A stretch of DNA of 64,000 bases, from assembly GCA_963575745.1 (NCBI GenBank), contig CAUYUJ010021159.1, positions 403,427 to 467,426 of the forward strand, read 5' to 3'. The notes under the pieces are model-generated. The model was not told the DNA's origin. It did not search any database and was given only the letters and a program-made list of their open reading frames with translations. A program made the translations under genes and the position numbers. How positions within the stretch are numbered: the stretch's first letter is position 1; each line of letters begins with the position of its first letter. This DNA comes from Prorocentrum cordatum (taxonomy: Eukaryota > Sar > Dinophyceae > Prorocentrales > Prorocentraceae). This document shows positions 19,206-30,816 of this stretch, piece after piece.

Positions 19206-20130
19206 GTTCGAGTGAGGTTGACTTGGGCCCATTAGGTTGCCCACCTGAAGCATTTGAAAGAGAACCCTGGCGGGATAGTGCAAGGAAAATGTAGGGTGAC
19301 TGGCAAGGATCACGACAAACTTCTGCGAGTGTCAGCGGGGTTGGCTTGAACCCGTTGAATTCCTCACCTGGGGCGCTTCAGAAGGAACCTTGGCGATCGA
19401 GTCTAAGTAAGGTGTAGGGTGGGTGAACAACTGGTAACGAACATTTAAAGTGAAGTTGGCTTGAACCCGCTGGGTTCCTCACTTGAAGCGCTTGAGAGAG
19501 AACCCTGGCGAGAGCGTGTACGTAAGGCACAGGGCGGGCGAAAAGGGCACCGAAACATTGAACGAGTTTAAGTGCAGTTGACTAGCGTCCGATGGGTTCC
19601 CCACTTGAGGCGCTTGACAGGGAACCCTGGCGAGAGAGCGCACGTAACATGTAGGGTGAACAGACAGGGTAGCAACAACTGAAACGAATGTACATGCATT
19701 TTCGTCGAGGTTTCCGACGACGTCGGGAACCTCCCAGGCTGCATGGCTTTGCCCGCCCCCGAGAAATTACGACGGGCATCATGCCGTCGCTGTTCCGTAC
19801 CACACCTCACTCAACGAGGTTGAGTTGAACCCGTTGGATTCCTGACTTAGGGCGCTTGAGAGAGAACCCTGGCGAGAGAGTGTAAGTAAGATGTAGGGTG
19901 GGTGAAAAGGGCAGCGGGAACTTCAACGAGTTTAAGTGAGGTTGGCTTTAACCCGTAGGTTTCCTGACTTGAAACGCTCGAGAGGAAACCCTGGCGAGAT
20001 AGTGTAAGTGTGGCGTGGGGAGAGCGGGCAACGGCAACTTCAACGAGTTGAATGGAGGTTGACATGAACCCGCTGGGTCCCTCACATGACGCGCTTGAGA
20101 GAGAACCCTGGCGGGGGAGTCCAAAAAAAG
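19206..20130. repeat. ~120-bp satellite, seven recognisable copies
   Basis: AACCCTGGCG anchors at 19263, 19386 (AACCTTGGCG), 19501, 19623, 19865, 19987 and 20104 give steps of 123, 115, 122, 242, 122 and 117 bp. Units read GTTGGCTTGAACCCGYTGGG, then CTTGAGGCGCTTGAGAGAG, then AACCCTGGCGAGAG. The double-length step (19690-19810) holds unrelated sequence where one copy should be. Confidence 0.85.
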
Positions 20131-20165
20131 ATACAGGGTGGGCGACAAGGCGAAGAAACCCCGCG

Positions 20166-20700
<535 letters not shown>

Positions 20701-20935
20701 CCCACTCACCACACACACCACGCACGCGCGCACACGCACACACACACACACGCATACACACACGCACACACACACACGCACACACGCACCACACTTTGAA
20801 TGATCAGCGGCTCTCCCGTGCCCAGAGTAGACCCATCGGGATAACGCCCGAGCCTTCGAGGGAACCATATACACGTCGCCAGCCGTGGCCTCACCACACG
20901 CACGCACACACACACACACACGGGCACGCAACGAC
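20701..20935. repeat. (CA)n / CACGCA microsatellite with a short unique stretch
   Basis: CA repeats at about 20705-20792 and 20893-20925 flank ~100 bp of non-repetitive DNA with no recognisable feature. Confidence 0.8.
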
Positions 20936-21110
20936 ACCTCGGCGGAATCGCATGGAGTCGCGCGCGCGCCCTGCGGCCGACGCAAAGGCTGTGTGTAGAG
21001 CAGCCGAGCAACCGAGGTCGTCTGTCACGCGCGCTGCGGCCGACCGAGATCGCACCCCCCCCCTCCCCATGCACTTGCCGTTGCATTTGCCAAGTGCTGC
21101 AACCTCGCCA
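20936..21110. other. No gene recognised
   Basis: A short GC-rich spacer between CA-rich blocks, containing CTGCGGCCGA twice (20971 and 21036). No coding evidence. Confidence 0.4.
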
Positions 21111-21114
21111 TCCG

Positions 21115-21565
21115 AGACCCCCCCCAACCACCACCACCACCACACACGCACCCACGCGCACACACACATACACATCGCGCACGCACCGACCCCCCCCCCC
21201 CCCTCCCCACACACACACACACACCAAAAACACACACACAAACACACGCCACCACCACCACCACCACCACCAGGACATGCACCACCACCACACACCACCA
21301 CCACCAACAACCGCCACAACCACCACCACCACCACCACCACCGCCGCCGCCACCACGTCCACCGCCACCGCCCCGCCCCAGCGCGCACGCACATGCGCAA
21401 ACACACATGCGCACGCACGCACCCACGCGTAACTGCACGCACACACGCGCGCGCGCACGCGCGCACGCGCACGCACGCGCGCCCACGCACAGACACACGC
21501 ACACACGCACACACACGCGCGCACACACGCACGCACGCGCGCACACTTACACGCACACGCGCGCG
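21115..21565. repeat. CAC/CCA and CA/CG microsatellite block
   Basis: ACC trinucleotide repeats (21125-21360) pass into CACGCACGCACA and alternating CGCG/CACA repeats (21370-21560). The alternating purine-pyrimidine part could adopt Z-DNA. Not coding. Confidence 0.85.
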
Positions 21566-22545
21566 CCCGCCGCGCCGCTGCCGCAGCGACGCCCGACAGC
21601 CGCGCCGCCATCCCGCAGCCGAGGCCGACGATGCGCCGCTCCAGCCGCGCAGGGCCACATGGCGCCCTGCAGGGCCCAACGTTTCCCGCCTCGCAGCAGG
21701 CTGCAATGCCAGCCTGGGCCAGCAAGGCGCAACGATCGCGCCGCGCGCGGCGCGGTCCGCGCGGGCGCCGCCCAATCGGGCACGGCGCAGACTGGGGCAA
21801 GGGGGGGCGGCAGCGAAGGATACTCAAGGATCGGCGCCGCGCACCCGCTGCAGGGCGCCATCGCGCCCGCCGCCCCAGCACCCCCGTTGCAAGCGCTCCG
21901 CCGCCGCATCGCACCAGCGCGTCAGCGCGCAGGGCCCAGCGCCCCGTGGCGGGCGCCCCAGCGCTAAGGCCGCCCGCGCGCATCGGTCGAGCGCAGCCGC
22001 GCGCGTGATCGGGGCCCCGTTGGGCGCGAGCCCAGCGGGCGCCAGGAAGACCTGGCTGGCGTCTCCTGGGCGCAGCCTCCGCTGCGGCTTAACTTCTGGC
22101 GACGGCGGTCGCTGCGCGCTGCGGTTGCGTTGCGCCGCGCGCGGCGCATGCCGCGCGCACCTGTTGCTTGCGGTGCTGAGGCTGCAAGGCGATGTCCGCC
22201 AGAGGTATGAAGCGGGCCAGGTGGGCCCCCAAGCGCACCGCCTGGGCTGCGCGCCATGGCGCTCGGGCGGCCCGCCTTGGCGCTTAGCGCACCGCCCTCT
22301 CCCTCACCACCACCCCGCACCGTTGGGGCGCCTGGGCGGGCGCCCCAAGAGGCATCGACGGGGGGCGCTCAGTCTGAACGCCGATGGCGCGCGGGGCCAG
22401 ATATGCGACACGACGCGTTCGCACCCCAACTCATTCACCGCGCGGCGAAGGGACCCATCGTTGACGCGCGGCGACTTCCGCGCCCCAGCGCCCAAACGTC
22501 TGCCGCTTCGCGGGACTAGCCGCTCAAAAGCGGGCTTAACTTTTT
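21566..22545. other. Very GC-rich DNA, no gene recognised
   Basis: Overlapping ORFs on both strands are Arg/Ala/Pro-rich, as GC content alone would produce. No domain, splice pattern or DinoSL relic supports any of them. Confidence 0.45.
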
Positions 22546-23055
22546 TTCAAACTTCTTTCGAATGAAAAGTTCCCCGCAAGTTCCGAAATAGTTCCGAAAA
22601 AGTTCCGACGAATTTGGCGACGTCGTCGGCAAACATTGGAGATGTACGGACGTTGCCCCGAGGTAGTTCCGCAAAAGTTCCCGAGCCCCTCTCAGGGTTC
22701 CGAAATAGTTCCGCAATTGTTCCGCAAAACATGTCGACCCTCAGAAAAGGTTAGCCGAAACTTCCGCAGAAGTTCCGCAGCCCATTTCAGAGTTCCGATT
22801 CTGTGTCCCCGACGCTTCCGCAGCCCGTTGCAGCGTACCAGAGAAGTTCCCCGAAAGTTCCCCCAAAGTCCCGCAGCCCACTTCAGGGGCCCCAGCATAG
22901 TTCCCCGTTGGTTCCGAAATGGTTCCGACACAGTTCCGAAATAGTTCCGCAAAAGTTCCCCGAAAGTTCCGCAGCCCCTTGCGATGGTCAAAAATAGTTC
23001 CGCAAAAGTTCCGAAATAGTTCCCCAAAGGTTCCCCAAAAGTTCCCCGTGCCATT
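22546..23055. repeat. AGTTCC minisatellite
   Basis: Dozens of AGTTCCGAAAT / AGTTCCGCAAA / AGTTCCCCGAA words, about 10-12 bp apart. Forms the left part of the duplicated unit described next and reappears in shorter form at 23720-23850. Confidence 0.85.
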
Positions 23056-23710
23056 CTACAGCGGTTGTTTGCAAACGAGGTAGCGAACTGGCTTCGTAAT
23101 GTTTTATTTACAAAGCAGCGAACATGCACAAAAAAAATGGTTCAGAATTTTGCAAAGTACCCCGGGCTCGGGAAACAAACAGGGCGCAGTCTTCAAATTT
23201 TGCACATGTCACTGCCCCCGCTGGAAAAATCTGCAAATTTGACGTAGGTCGCGCATGGCGATCAGCGCGCGGCCTTCGGTGCGTTGGAGCCTTCGGCGTG
23301 GGAGATAATTGCGCTGTCGACGCGGGCGCCAGCACCCGTGGTGGGTGGTGCGTGGTGGGTGGGTGGTGGATGGGTGGTGGTGGGGGGTGGGTGGGTGGTG
23401 GGTAGTGGTGGTGGGTGGTGGGTGGTGGGTGGTGGGTGGTGGGTGGTGGTGGGTGGTGGTGGGTGGTGGTGGGTGGTGTGTGGTGATGGTGGTGATGGTG
23501 GTGATGGTGGTGGTGGTGGTGGTGGGTGGTGGCGGTGGGATGGTGCACACATTTCGCCAAGAACACTGGTTGCATTACATGCTGGGCAGTAGTGTACACA
23601 ACGTTACATCATACAACACTACTGTTTGTACCACGACGGTCATAACACTACAGCCCAAAGTGCCTGCATGTATTACAGCGTCTTGATATATAATATACAA
23701 GTGAGAACAC
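22910..23710. repeat. ~0.8-kb tandem duplication, copy A
   Basis: Order of parts: AGTTCC minisatellite, a unique stretch with GGCTTCGTAATGTTTT (23091), a conserved block GGTCGCGCATGGCGATCAGC (about 23246), a GGT/TGGG microsatellite (23338-23535), and a tail with GCATTACATGCTGGGCA (23571). The same order is seen in copy B 803-827 bp later. Confidence 0.85.
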
Positions 23711-23714
23711 AGGC

Positions 23715-24530
23715 CATGGTTCCGAAATGGTTCCGACATGGTTTCGCAAAAGTTCGCCGAGAGATCCGCCGCCCATTGCGTTGTCCAAAAAATAGTTCCG
23801 CACAAAATACGAAATCGTCCCCCAAACGTTCTCCAAACGTTCCCCGTGTCATTCTACAACGGTGGTTTGCAAATCAAATAAGGCCGCGAGCTGGCTTCGT
23901 AATGTTTTGTTTGCGCAGCAACGAAAATGCATAAAAAATGTCAGAAGCTTGCAAGCATTATCCTAAGCTCGGGAAGAAAACAAAGCGCAGTTTTCAATGT
24001 CTGCACATTGCACTGTTCCCGCGGGAAAAACCAGCAACCTTGACGTAGGTCGCGCATGGCGATCAGCGCGCGGCATTCGGTGCGTTGGGGTCTTCGGCGT
24101 GGAAGATAATTGCGCTGTCGCCGCGGGCGCCAGCACCCGTGGTGGGTGGTGCGTGGTGGGTGGGTGGTGGGTGGGTGGTGGTGGGGGGTGGGTGGGTGGT
24201 GGGTAGTGGTGGTGGGTGGTGGGTGGTGGTGGGTGGTGGGTGGTGGTGGGTGGTGGTGGGTGGTTGGTGGTGGGTGGTGGGTGGTGGGTGCTGGGTGGTG
24301 ATGGTGGTGATGGTGGTGATGGTGGTGATGGTGGTGGTGGTGGTGGCGGTGGTGGTGGTGGTGGGGTGGGGCACATAGTTCGCCAGGCATAGTGGTTGCA
24401 TTACATGCTGGGCAATATTGTACACAGCGTTGCATCATACGACGTTGCTGTTTGTACCACGACGGTCATGACCACTACAGCCCACAGTGCTTGTATGTAT
24501 TACAGCGTTCTGAGATATGATACAATATAA
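23715..24530. repeat. ~0.8-kb tandem duplication, copy B
   Basis: Matches copy A part for part: GGCTTCGTAATGTTTT at 23894, the GGTCGCGCATGGCG block at about 24049, the GGT/TGGG microsatellite at 24138-24365, and GCATTACATGCTGGGCA at 24398. The internal microsatellite is about 25 bp longer. An A-rich tract (24520-24556) follows. Confidence 0.85.
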
Positions 24531-24584
24531 AAACAAACAAAAAAAAACAAAAAAAACACCACGCAACAGATCAACAGTGTACCG

Positions 24585-24606
24585 TCCTTAGCGGTTTTGT
24601 CTCAAA
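24585..24606 (+). other. Relict dinoflagellate spliced leader (DinoSL), relic 3
   Basis: 16 of 21 core matches (TTAGC..TTTTG.CTCAA). It ends 75 nt before ATG 24682. On identity alone it would be marginal. Its position raises its credibility. Confidence 0.5.
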
Positions 24607-24681
24607 CTCGTTTCGCTTTGTTGGCTCCCGGAACAAACGCCTGGTGCGGGCGACGCCCTCACACCGTCACATCTGCGCGCC

Positions 24682-24957
24682 ATGCCGCCGAGAGCCAAGA
24701 GAGTCCCAGCGCTTCGGTACCCCAAGTTCGTCCAGGACTGCAGGTGCAATCGACTGAAGAAGAACCTCAAGGCCTTGGTCGTGAAGGCACACATGAACCG
24801 CCTCGAGGCTCAGATGTACAAGCGTCGCCTCTCCGCTCTGAACACGTTCGTGCGCAACCTGGTCAAGAATACCCAGAACAAACTGATGTTCGAGGCGGGG
24901 AGGCGTTCGGCCAACGCCGCCTACCTGCGAGAGATGATGCGTGCTGCGGCGAGGTGA
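24682..24957 (+). CDS. Small basic protein (91 aa) or first exon, function unknown
   Basis: The first ATG after DinoSL relic 3. The protein is strongly basic (MPPRAKRVPALRYPKF..., many Lys/Arg) and looks helical. SALNTFVRNLVKN followed by EAGRRSANAAYLREMM weakly recalls the second and third helices of a histone fold such as H2B (MNSFV..., then a KRS...REI segment), with a two-residue gap. This is only a visual resemblance. The stop is part of GCGAG|GTGAGC (24949-24959), a good splice donor, so the protein may continue in another exon. A basic DNA- or RNA-binding role would fit, but nothing proves it. Confidence 0.55.
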   Translation: MPPRAKRVPALRYPKFVQDCRCNRLKKNLKALVVKAHMNRLEAQMYKRRLSALNTFVRNLVKNTQNKLMFEAGRRSANAAYLREMMRAAAR

Positions 24958-25194
24958 GCCGCAGGACGGAGAGTAGACTCCGAGGTCTGCGGGATGAGTG
25001 TCACCCCTGGCGTGTGTTGCTGAAGTATCACATTATGTAGTGTGGTCCAACTCTCTGAGAGCACCAGTGCGCGTGGCACAGTGACATTTCGCGAGGACGT
25101 GGAGCAGCTACTTTGACAGGTTGTCTTGAGACAGCGTTTCTCATTTCGACGACGGCCCTGCGGCTAGGTGCAGCGAGCGGCAAAAAAAAATCAC
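24958..25194. other. No further exon identified
   Basis: Ordinary unique DNA with one possible acceptor (TTTGACAG near 25111-25118), but no frame I can join with confidence. Confidence 0.35.
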
Positions 25195-25485
25195 ACATCC
25201 CAGCACCACATAACAATAACACAACATCATACAAGCATCATGGCTCTCAAAACCATCAACATAATCATGATCACCATCACCATCAACATCCATCTCGTAA
25301 ACATCACCATCACCATCACCACGACCATCAATATCACGATCACCATCGGCATCAAGATCACCATCAACATCACCACCAACATTGTAAGCATCACCATCAA
25401 CAGCATCACCACCAACATCACCATCATGCATCACCAACTCCCGCGCAAACATCACCATCACAAGCAGCCACCACAATCAACATCA
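25195..25485. repeat. CAT/CAC trinucleotide-hexanucleotide microsatellite
   Basis: ATCACCATCAACATC-type words over about 280 bp. Translates as His- or Ile/Thr-rich in each frame. Not coding. Confidence 0.85.
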
Positions 25486-25970
25486 TCGCCAACCACTTTT
25501 CGGCGGGCTACAATACCATATCACGTCTGCATTGCTTCCTTCAGGGCTCGATCGGTGGGATCCCTTGTGTGGTTCAACGTGGCCTGACGAAGATTCCCTA
25601 CGCAGCCCCTCAGGATATGTTTGGGACACCGACGGGGCCAATATCTGCCCAGGGCGTATGTGTGTATCATCGTGGGTTTCCTCAGGCTCCCTCAAAGGTT
25701 CTTCTGTGACTCCATATGAGACCCTTCAGGTTCCCATGGGTTCCCCAAGGCATACGAAAGTGTGGCATGGACCCCATCATGGGACTCTTGGGTCCATAAG
25801 GCCCCCTTATCGGATCCCCTAGACATGCACCTGTATTGTGCCCAAGTCGTCCTGTGCGAGCCCCTTTTGTGGGGTCATTGTGGACGTCGTTGGGTCGGCA
25901 CGCTTACTCTACGGCGGGCAGCGGTAACTTGTGCGATTGACCTCCACACACGAGACGTGGAAGACCTCTC
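25486..25970. other. No gene recognised
   Basis: Contains loosely repeated CCCTCAGG / GGTTCCC words (25540-25760). No protein-like frame. Confidence 0.4.
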
Positions 25971-26140
25971 ATAGGCAAGCGCCCTTTGTCGACTCACAGG
26001 GCCTGTGAGACCTCTCATCGGCGTGTGAGAACTCTGATAGGCAAGCTTCCATGGCGTGTGAGACCTCTCATAGGCAATCGTTCTTTGTCGACTCACAGGG
26101 CGAGTCAACGCTCCCAACGGCGCGTGAGATCTCTCACGGG
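25971..26140. repeat. ~100-bp tandem repeat (GTGAGACCTCTCATAGGCAA)
   Basis: CTTTGTCGACTCACAGGGC occurs at 25984 and 26085, with GTGAGACCTCTCATAGG-type words between and after. Confidence 0.65.
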
Positions 26141-26144
26141 GGGG

Positions 26145-26345
26145 TGGGGGAGGACGACGAGGAGGAGGAGGAGGAGGAAGGCCAGGAGGAGGGGAAGGAG
26201 GAGGAGGAAGGGGAAGCGGCATGAGGAGCCGGAGGAGGAGCCGGAGGAGGAGTCGGAGGAGGAGGAGGAGGAGGAGGAGGAGGTGATGCCGAGGAGGGGG
26301 AGAAGGACGCGGAAGAGTTTGGGGAGGAGGAGGAGGTGGACGGGC
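26145..26345. repeat. (GGA)n purine-rich tract
   Basis: GAGGAGGAGGAGG with minor interruptions. Acidic/Arg-rich ORFs through it are artefacts of the repeat. Confidence 0.8.
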
Positions 26346-26435
26346 CCGTGGAGGGGGGGACCCGCATGGGTGCTTGGATGTGGGGAAGGCTTGACATGGG
26401 CCATGGGGGCTTCGCATGCGCCATGTGTCGACTAC

Positions 26436-26457
26436 ATGAGAGCAATTTTTGCTCGAG
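26436..26457 (+). other. Relict dinoflagellate spliced leader (DinoSL), relic 4
   Basis: 14 of 21 core matches overall, but the 3' 17 nt (AGCAATTTTTGCTCGAG) match 14 of 17. It ends 74 nt before ATG 26532. The 5' end is decayed. Confidence 0.45.
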
Positions 26458-26531
26458 GTGCTCCCCAGAGGGAGGACCCAGTGGCCACACCTTGTGATTC
26501 TTGGTGGTGCCTGCTACGGTCTACTCTTGTG

Positions 26532-27010
26532 ATGGTGGTCAGGGGCAAGAAGCGCCCGACGGAGGCCGAGGACGACCACGCTGAGGAGGAGCACGGTGCC
26601 TGGACTAGGACGAGCGCCGCCGCGGCGGCTTCAGGAGCGGCGCCAGCTTCGACGAAGGCTACCAAAGCTGTTGCGAAGCCCTTGGCCAAACCGAAGAAGT
26701 TCAAGAGCGAGAGCTGCATGACGTGCAAGCGGCCCATCACGGAGTGCAAGTTCCCACGGACTGCAAAGTTCCAGGACAACAAGGTCATATGCGACCAGGG
26801 CTGCGAGGACTGCGAGGAGGTGTACCTGGTCGGCAACTTCGACTCGGTGGCGCCTGATTTCCCGACGTTCTCTGGCATGGTCGCCAGCGACAAGGGCTTA
26901 TGCGAGAAGTTCGGTTGCGCGTTCAAGGTGTGGAAGAACATGGCTCGCACGACTGCGACGGGCTTCCCCCTCAGCGAGGTTCCGATTTCTCGTGCAAAGC
27001 TGCCCGCATG
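26532..27010 (+). CDS. Cys-rich dinoflagellate protein, exon 1
   Basis: Starts at the ATG 74 nt after DinoSL relic 4. Begins MVVRGKKRPTEAEDDHAEEE (basic then acidic), an Ala-rich low-complexity part, then KPKKFKSESCMTCKRPITEC. Cysteines continue as CDQGCEDCEEVYLVGNFD and GLCEKFGCAFKVWKN. The C-x2-C and C-x3-C-x2-C clusters look like a zinc-binding module, and the lysine run before them could be a nuclear signal. Coding character fades at GCCCGCATGGGGCGAGAG (27004-27021), where GGA repeat begins; I end the exon near 27010 but the donor is not canonical GT. I do not recognise the family by name. The following frame at 27369 continues it. Confidence 0.65.
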
Positions 27011-27368
27011 GGGCGAGAGTGGATGGAGGAGGGACGAGGGATTCGAGAGAAGGGAGGACAGATGAGTGAGGAGGGAGGATGGACGACGGAGGAGGACCGA
27101 AGGACGGAGGAGGAGAGATGGAGATTGGTTGATGTAGGAGAGGAGGGAGGAGCGACGAAGAGGAGGGAGGAGTGTGGAGGACGGGTGAAAGATGATGGAG
27201 GAGGGGCGGTCGAGGAGGGAGGAAGGGGGAGGAGGAGCTGGAGGAGGCAGGAAGCGGAGGTTTGAGGTAAGACGAACGATGGACGAGGGCAGAGGTGTGA
27301 GGGATGAGGGGTGAGGGAGGAAGGATAAAGGATTGAGGACGACGGAGGACGAGGGGTAGGAGGATCAG
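27011..27368 (+). other. Intron, GGA-rich
   Basis: Nearly pure purine repeat, ending in GGATCAG just before the next coding frame. The donor side has no clear GT. Dinoflagellate introns are known to tolerate GC and GA donors, so GA at 27015 is possible. Confidence 0.55.
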
Positions 27369-27999
27369 GATGACCATGCGGATGGAAGCGCACGGAAAAT
27401 CGGATACCTCAAAGGTTGGCCAGGACACTAGCTGTGGATATCGCGTCCTGTGCCGCAAGGTTGGCCTCACCAAGACGGAGTTCGAAGCAGAGTACAAGAA
27501 ATCACCAGACGAGTACGGGCTACGCTTGCAAGATCTGGTGAGCCCGAGTGGCAAACAATACAAAGGAGTATTGAAAAATTGGGAAGGCGAAACTGGTGGC
27601 TACTTGTATGAATTCTACCGCGACGTGGTCACTTCAAGAACGAACTACGTATGCCACGCCAGCCACAACATCCATGCTGAGCAGGGTGCAGCTGCGTTCA
27701 AGCGCACAGCGGAGTCGGAGCTCAAGAAGGGCATGCTGCAGAAGCTCAAGTGCTGCAACTTGGACAAAGCTTCGATCTTGGCAAGGCTCGACCGCGCTGT
27801 CGATGGCGGCGGCCCTGGAGGAGATGAGTGGCTTGCGGAAGGTTCCGATGGCGACGACGACTTGGACGAGGACGGCGAGTCCGACGGGGAGAACGTGCAG
27901 GACCTCGACGGCGACGTGGGCGGTGGCGGTGGTGGTGCGCCGAGCAGTCGTGAGAAGGACCACTGGCGCCAACAAAACCACCCAAACGCTGACACCTAA
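27369..27999 (+). CDS. Cys-rich dinoflagellate protein, exon 2
   Basis: Continues with KVGLTKTEFEAEYKKSPDEY, a segment rich in aromatics (YLYEFYRDVV) and SHNIHAEQGAAAFKRTAESE. It passes into a Gly/Asp-rich acidic tail (DDDLDEDGESDGENVQDLDG) and ends at TAA 27997. Well-mixed composition supports coding. The acidic tail contains possible GT donors (for example GACGTGGGC near 27915-27923). If one is used, the gene continues to the exon at 32395, whose start is also disordered and charged. Function unknown. Confidence 0.65.
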
Positions 28000-28014
28000 A
28001 GTACTTTGGAGGAA

Positions 28015-28525
28015 GACGGCGAGGGGCCCTCTTGGACCGTCTTCGGGGGTCTTGGCCGTACCAGCACGCCTTGGAGGAAGAAGGGGCGCCTGGAGGAAGA
28101 AGGCCCTTCTTGGGCCGTCTTGGAGCGTCTAGGCTCCGACTGGAGCTGTCTTAGAGCATCTTGGGCCGTCTTGGGGCCATCGAAGCCGTCTTGGATGGCA
28201 TGCTGGGCCGTCTTGGATGCCATGTGAGGTTGCCCTCCATTCTTGGACGTCGTTTTGGAGCCAAGTCTGGGCCGTCTGGGCCGTCTTGAAAACCATGTTG
28301 GGCTGTATTGAGGTGTTCCTGGGGCCCCCGTGGGCCGCCTTAGGGACATCTGGTAAGCATCTTGGGTTTCGCAACGCTGCATGACGCCCTCAAGGGCGAG
28401 ATCTCTAATATAGGCCGCAACCCAATGCCAGACAACCGACCCTAGCATCTTAGGATCCTCCAGGAAGCCTCCTGGGGCGTCTTGCAGGCATCTTGGGCCG
28501 TCGTGTGTTCACGTTGGTTCTCTTG
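28015..28525. repeat. CTTGGGCCGTC minisatellite
   Basis: ~10-11-bp words (CTTGGGCCGT, CTTGGAGGAAG, GCCGTCTTGG) iterate from just after the stop codon. Same word family as 1180-2330, 56280-56720 and 63285-64000. Confidence 0.7.
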
Positions 28526-28690
28526 GAGTGCAGCCCGAAACGTCTGGGAGGCTAACTTCTTTCCAGGCCGAGGAAGGGACGGAGGGAGGGGGGCGAACCT
28601 GGGAGGGAAGGGGGGAAGGAGGGGAGGGAGGGAGGGGGGGGGAGGGCTGGAGGGGAGGAGGGAGGGAGGGGGAACGGGAGGGATGGGTTG
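28526..28690. repeat. GGGA purine-rich tract
   Basis: GGGAGGGAGG-type repeats, strongest from 28565. Confidence 0.7.
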
Positions 28691-29355
28691 ATCGTGCAGG
28701 GTATGTAGATTTACGCATAATTCAGTACAACGTAAACCCGTGCATCATGAATGTAGGTGTATGGCACGCTACATTACGTATGTCCACATATTCAATGCGA
28801 TCGTACTGTCCTGGCTAATGTAAGCTTCTAGTGTGTCTACGCGTGTACCATACATGCGAAGAAATGTATGTACAACACACGGGGCAATTATTCAAATGTC
28901 GGGAATGCATTACCAATGATCCAGTGCATTGCCAGATGGTACCCGAGGTTTGTGTTTACCCTTAAGCTTCAAGGGTCTATTGGTGTATGCAGGCGGGGTG
29001 CAACTAATATCAGAAGGCTGGGGGGAATGATGGGGTGGATCACAGAAGAGACACAGGAGGTCACCAAAACGGACGAGCGCGACAAAGAAGGGATGGCATG
29101 ATGGGCGCTGTCGAAGGGTCGACCATGAAGTTGTGCTATCTGCCATTGCGCACCGCACCGCATCTTGTGTATAGTTAGGTCTGTATACATGTACGTGTAT
29201 ACATTTATGTATAGCCCTGATGGCGTACGCGTGTTGTGCGGCAAATGTGGAAGCCGTAGGTCTGAAGTACAATGTAGCGCATGTGTGCATGCGAGGTGTG
29301 ATGTAGACATCACGTACAGTACAGACATAGTCATGCCGTATACATGTCGCCCCGA
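28691..29355. other. No gene recognised; lower-GC unique DNA
   Basis: Non-repetitive and less GC-rich than its surroundings. No long or domain-bearing frame and no RNA gene seen. Confidence 0.45.
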
Positions 29356-29545
29356 CCCCACGCACGCACGTACACACACACACACACCAACGCGCACACA
29401 CACACACACCACTAACACCAACAACCACCACTACCACCGTCATCGCCAGCGCCACCGCCACTACCACCACCCCCGCCGCCCCCCCCCCCCCCTCCCCACC
29501 CACCCACCCACACCCACCCACACACACACATCACCCCACCCCGCC
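29356..29545. repeat. (CA)n and CCACCA microsatellite with poly-C
   Basis: CACACA repeats, then CACCAC/CCCACCCA and a C run at about 29478-29492. Confidence 0.85.
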
Positions 29546-30095
29546 AAGTTGACTTGACTGCTCGCCAGCACATGGGGGCACGGTGGTGCGTTGGCCAAGG
29601 CAAGGGCGCGCGCTCGAGCTTACGCGGGAGGCATTCGAGCATCGCGGAGGATGTTGTCGCGCGTAACGCCCGTTGCCCTTCATGCGAGTACTTTGCTGTC
29701 GCCGTGGCCGCGCGCGTACTCGGCACCCCGTCTGACTCGGGCCAGGCGGACATGAGGACTGCTTATTGGGCCTGTTCTGGGCGCAGCATCCGCACAAGAC
29801 AACCTCTGCTAGACGACATGCGGCAATGCTGCTGATCACACGGGGGCAAAACGGCCGCTTCGAGGCGCGACCAAGCTTTTAAGTCGGTTCGGGTGCGGGG
29901 GGGGGGGGGCATGGGGGCAGGTGGCTGATTGGCTCAGCCAATGGCGCGTGCTTGGGTCTGCGCGGCAACCTCCCCGCCATCGCAGGTAATGCCGTTGCGC
30001 GTGCCACATGCAGCCCCTCGCAGGATGATGGCAATCAGGGGGTGGTGGAAGTTCGGCCCTTGGGGGGCGGGCTGGGGGAGGGGGGGTGGGGGGTG
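29546..30095. other. No gene recognised
   Basis: GC-rich unique DNA with a 93-codon ORF (29554-29835) lacking any recognisable motif, and a poly-G run at about 29898-29909. Confidence 0.4.
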
Positions 30096-30398
30096 CCTAC
30101 TCGTCGCATCTTCTGGGGGTGCGTTGCTTCGGGGGCGCGCACCGCCTGCATGTTAGAACGGTCCGTGGCTTCTGGGTAGGGGGGGGGGGGGCACACTCGT
30201 ATTTGAATCGGGCGCATGGCCTCCGCAGCGTGGGTCCTTCGCTGCCCGCGAAGGCCTGCCGCCTCGGGGGCGCAACCCACGCATGATGTACAATGGCTCG
30301 CGGCATCGGGGGCGCACGTCCTGTGCATTCTAGGGGGAAGGTGCGCGTGCGTGCTTGCGTGCGTGCGCGCGCGTGTGTGTGCGTGCGTGGTGTGATAT

Positions 30399-30452
<54 letters not shown>

Positions 30453-30590
30453 ACGAGAGAGAGACGAGAGCGAGAGAGAGCGAGCGAGAGAGCGCGAGAG
30501 ATAATGTGTGTGCGTGCGCGCGTGCGCGTGCGTGCGCGTGCGCGTGTCTGTGCGTGGTGTGTGCGCGCGTGTGTGTACACTGTGTGTGCG

Positions 30591-30625
<35 letters not shown>

Positions 30626-30785
30626 CGTGTGTGTGTTGTGTGTGTGTGCTGTGGGTGTGTGGGTGGGTGGGGTGGGTGGGTGGGGTGGGGGGTGGGTGGG
30701 TGGGGGGGTGGTGTGTGTGCCGCGGTGGTGGTGGGATGGGGGTGGGGGTGGGGTGGGTGGTGGGTGTGTGTGTGTGTGGTGGTGG

Positions 30786-30816
<31 letters not shown>

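Noticed and set aside
29554-29835. 93-codon plus-strand ORF with one C-x2-C
   Set aside because: Single Cys pair only, no relic leader or splice signals.
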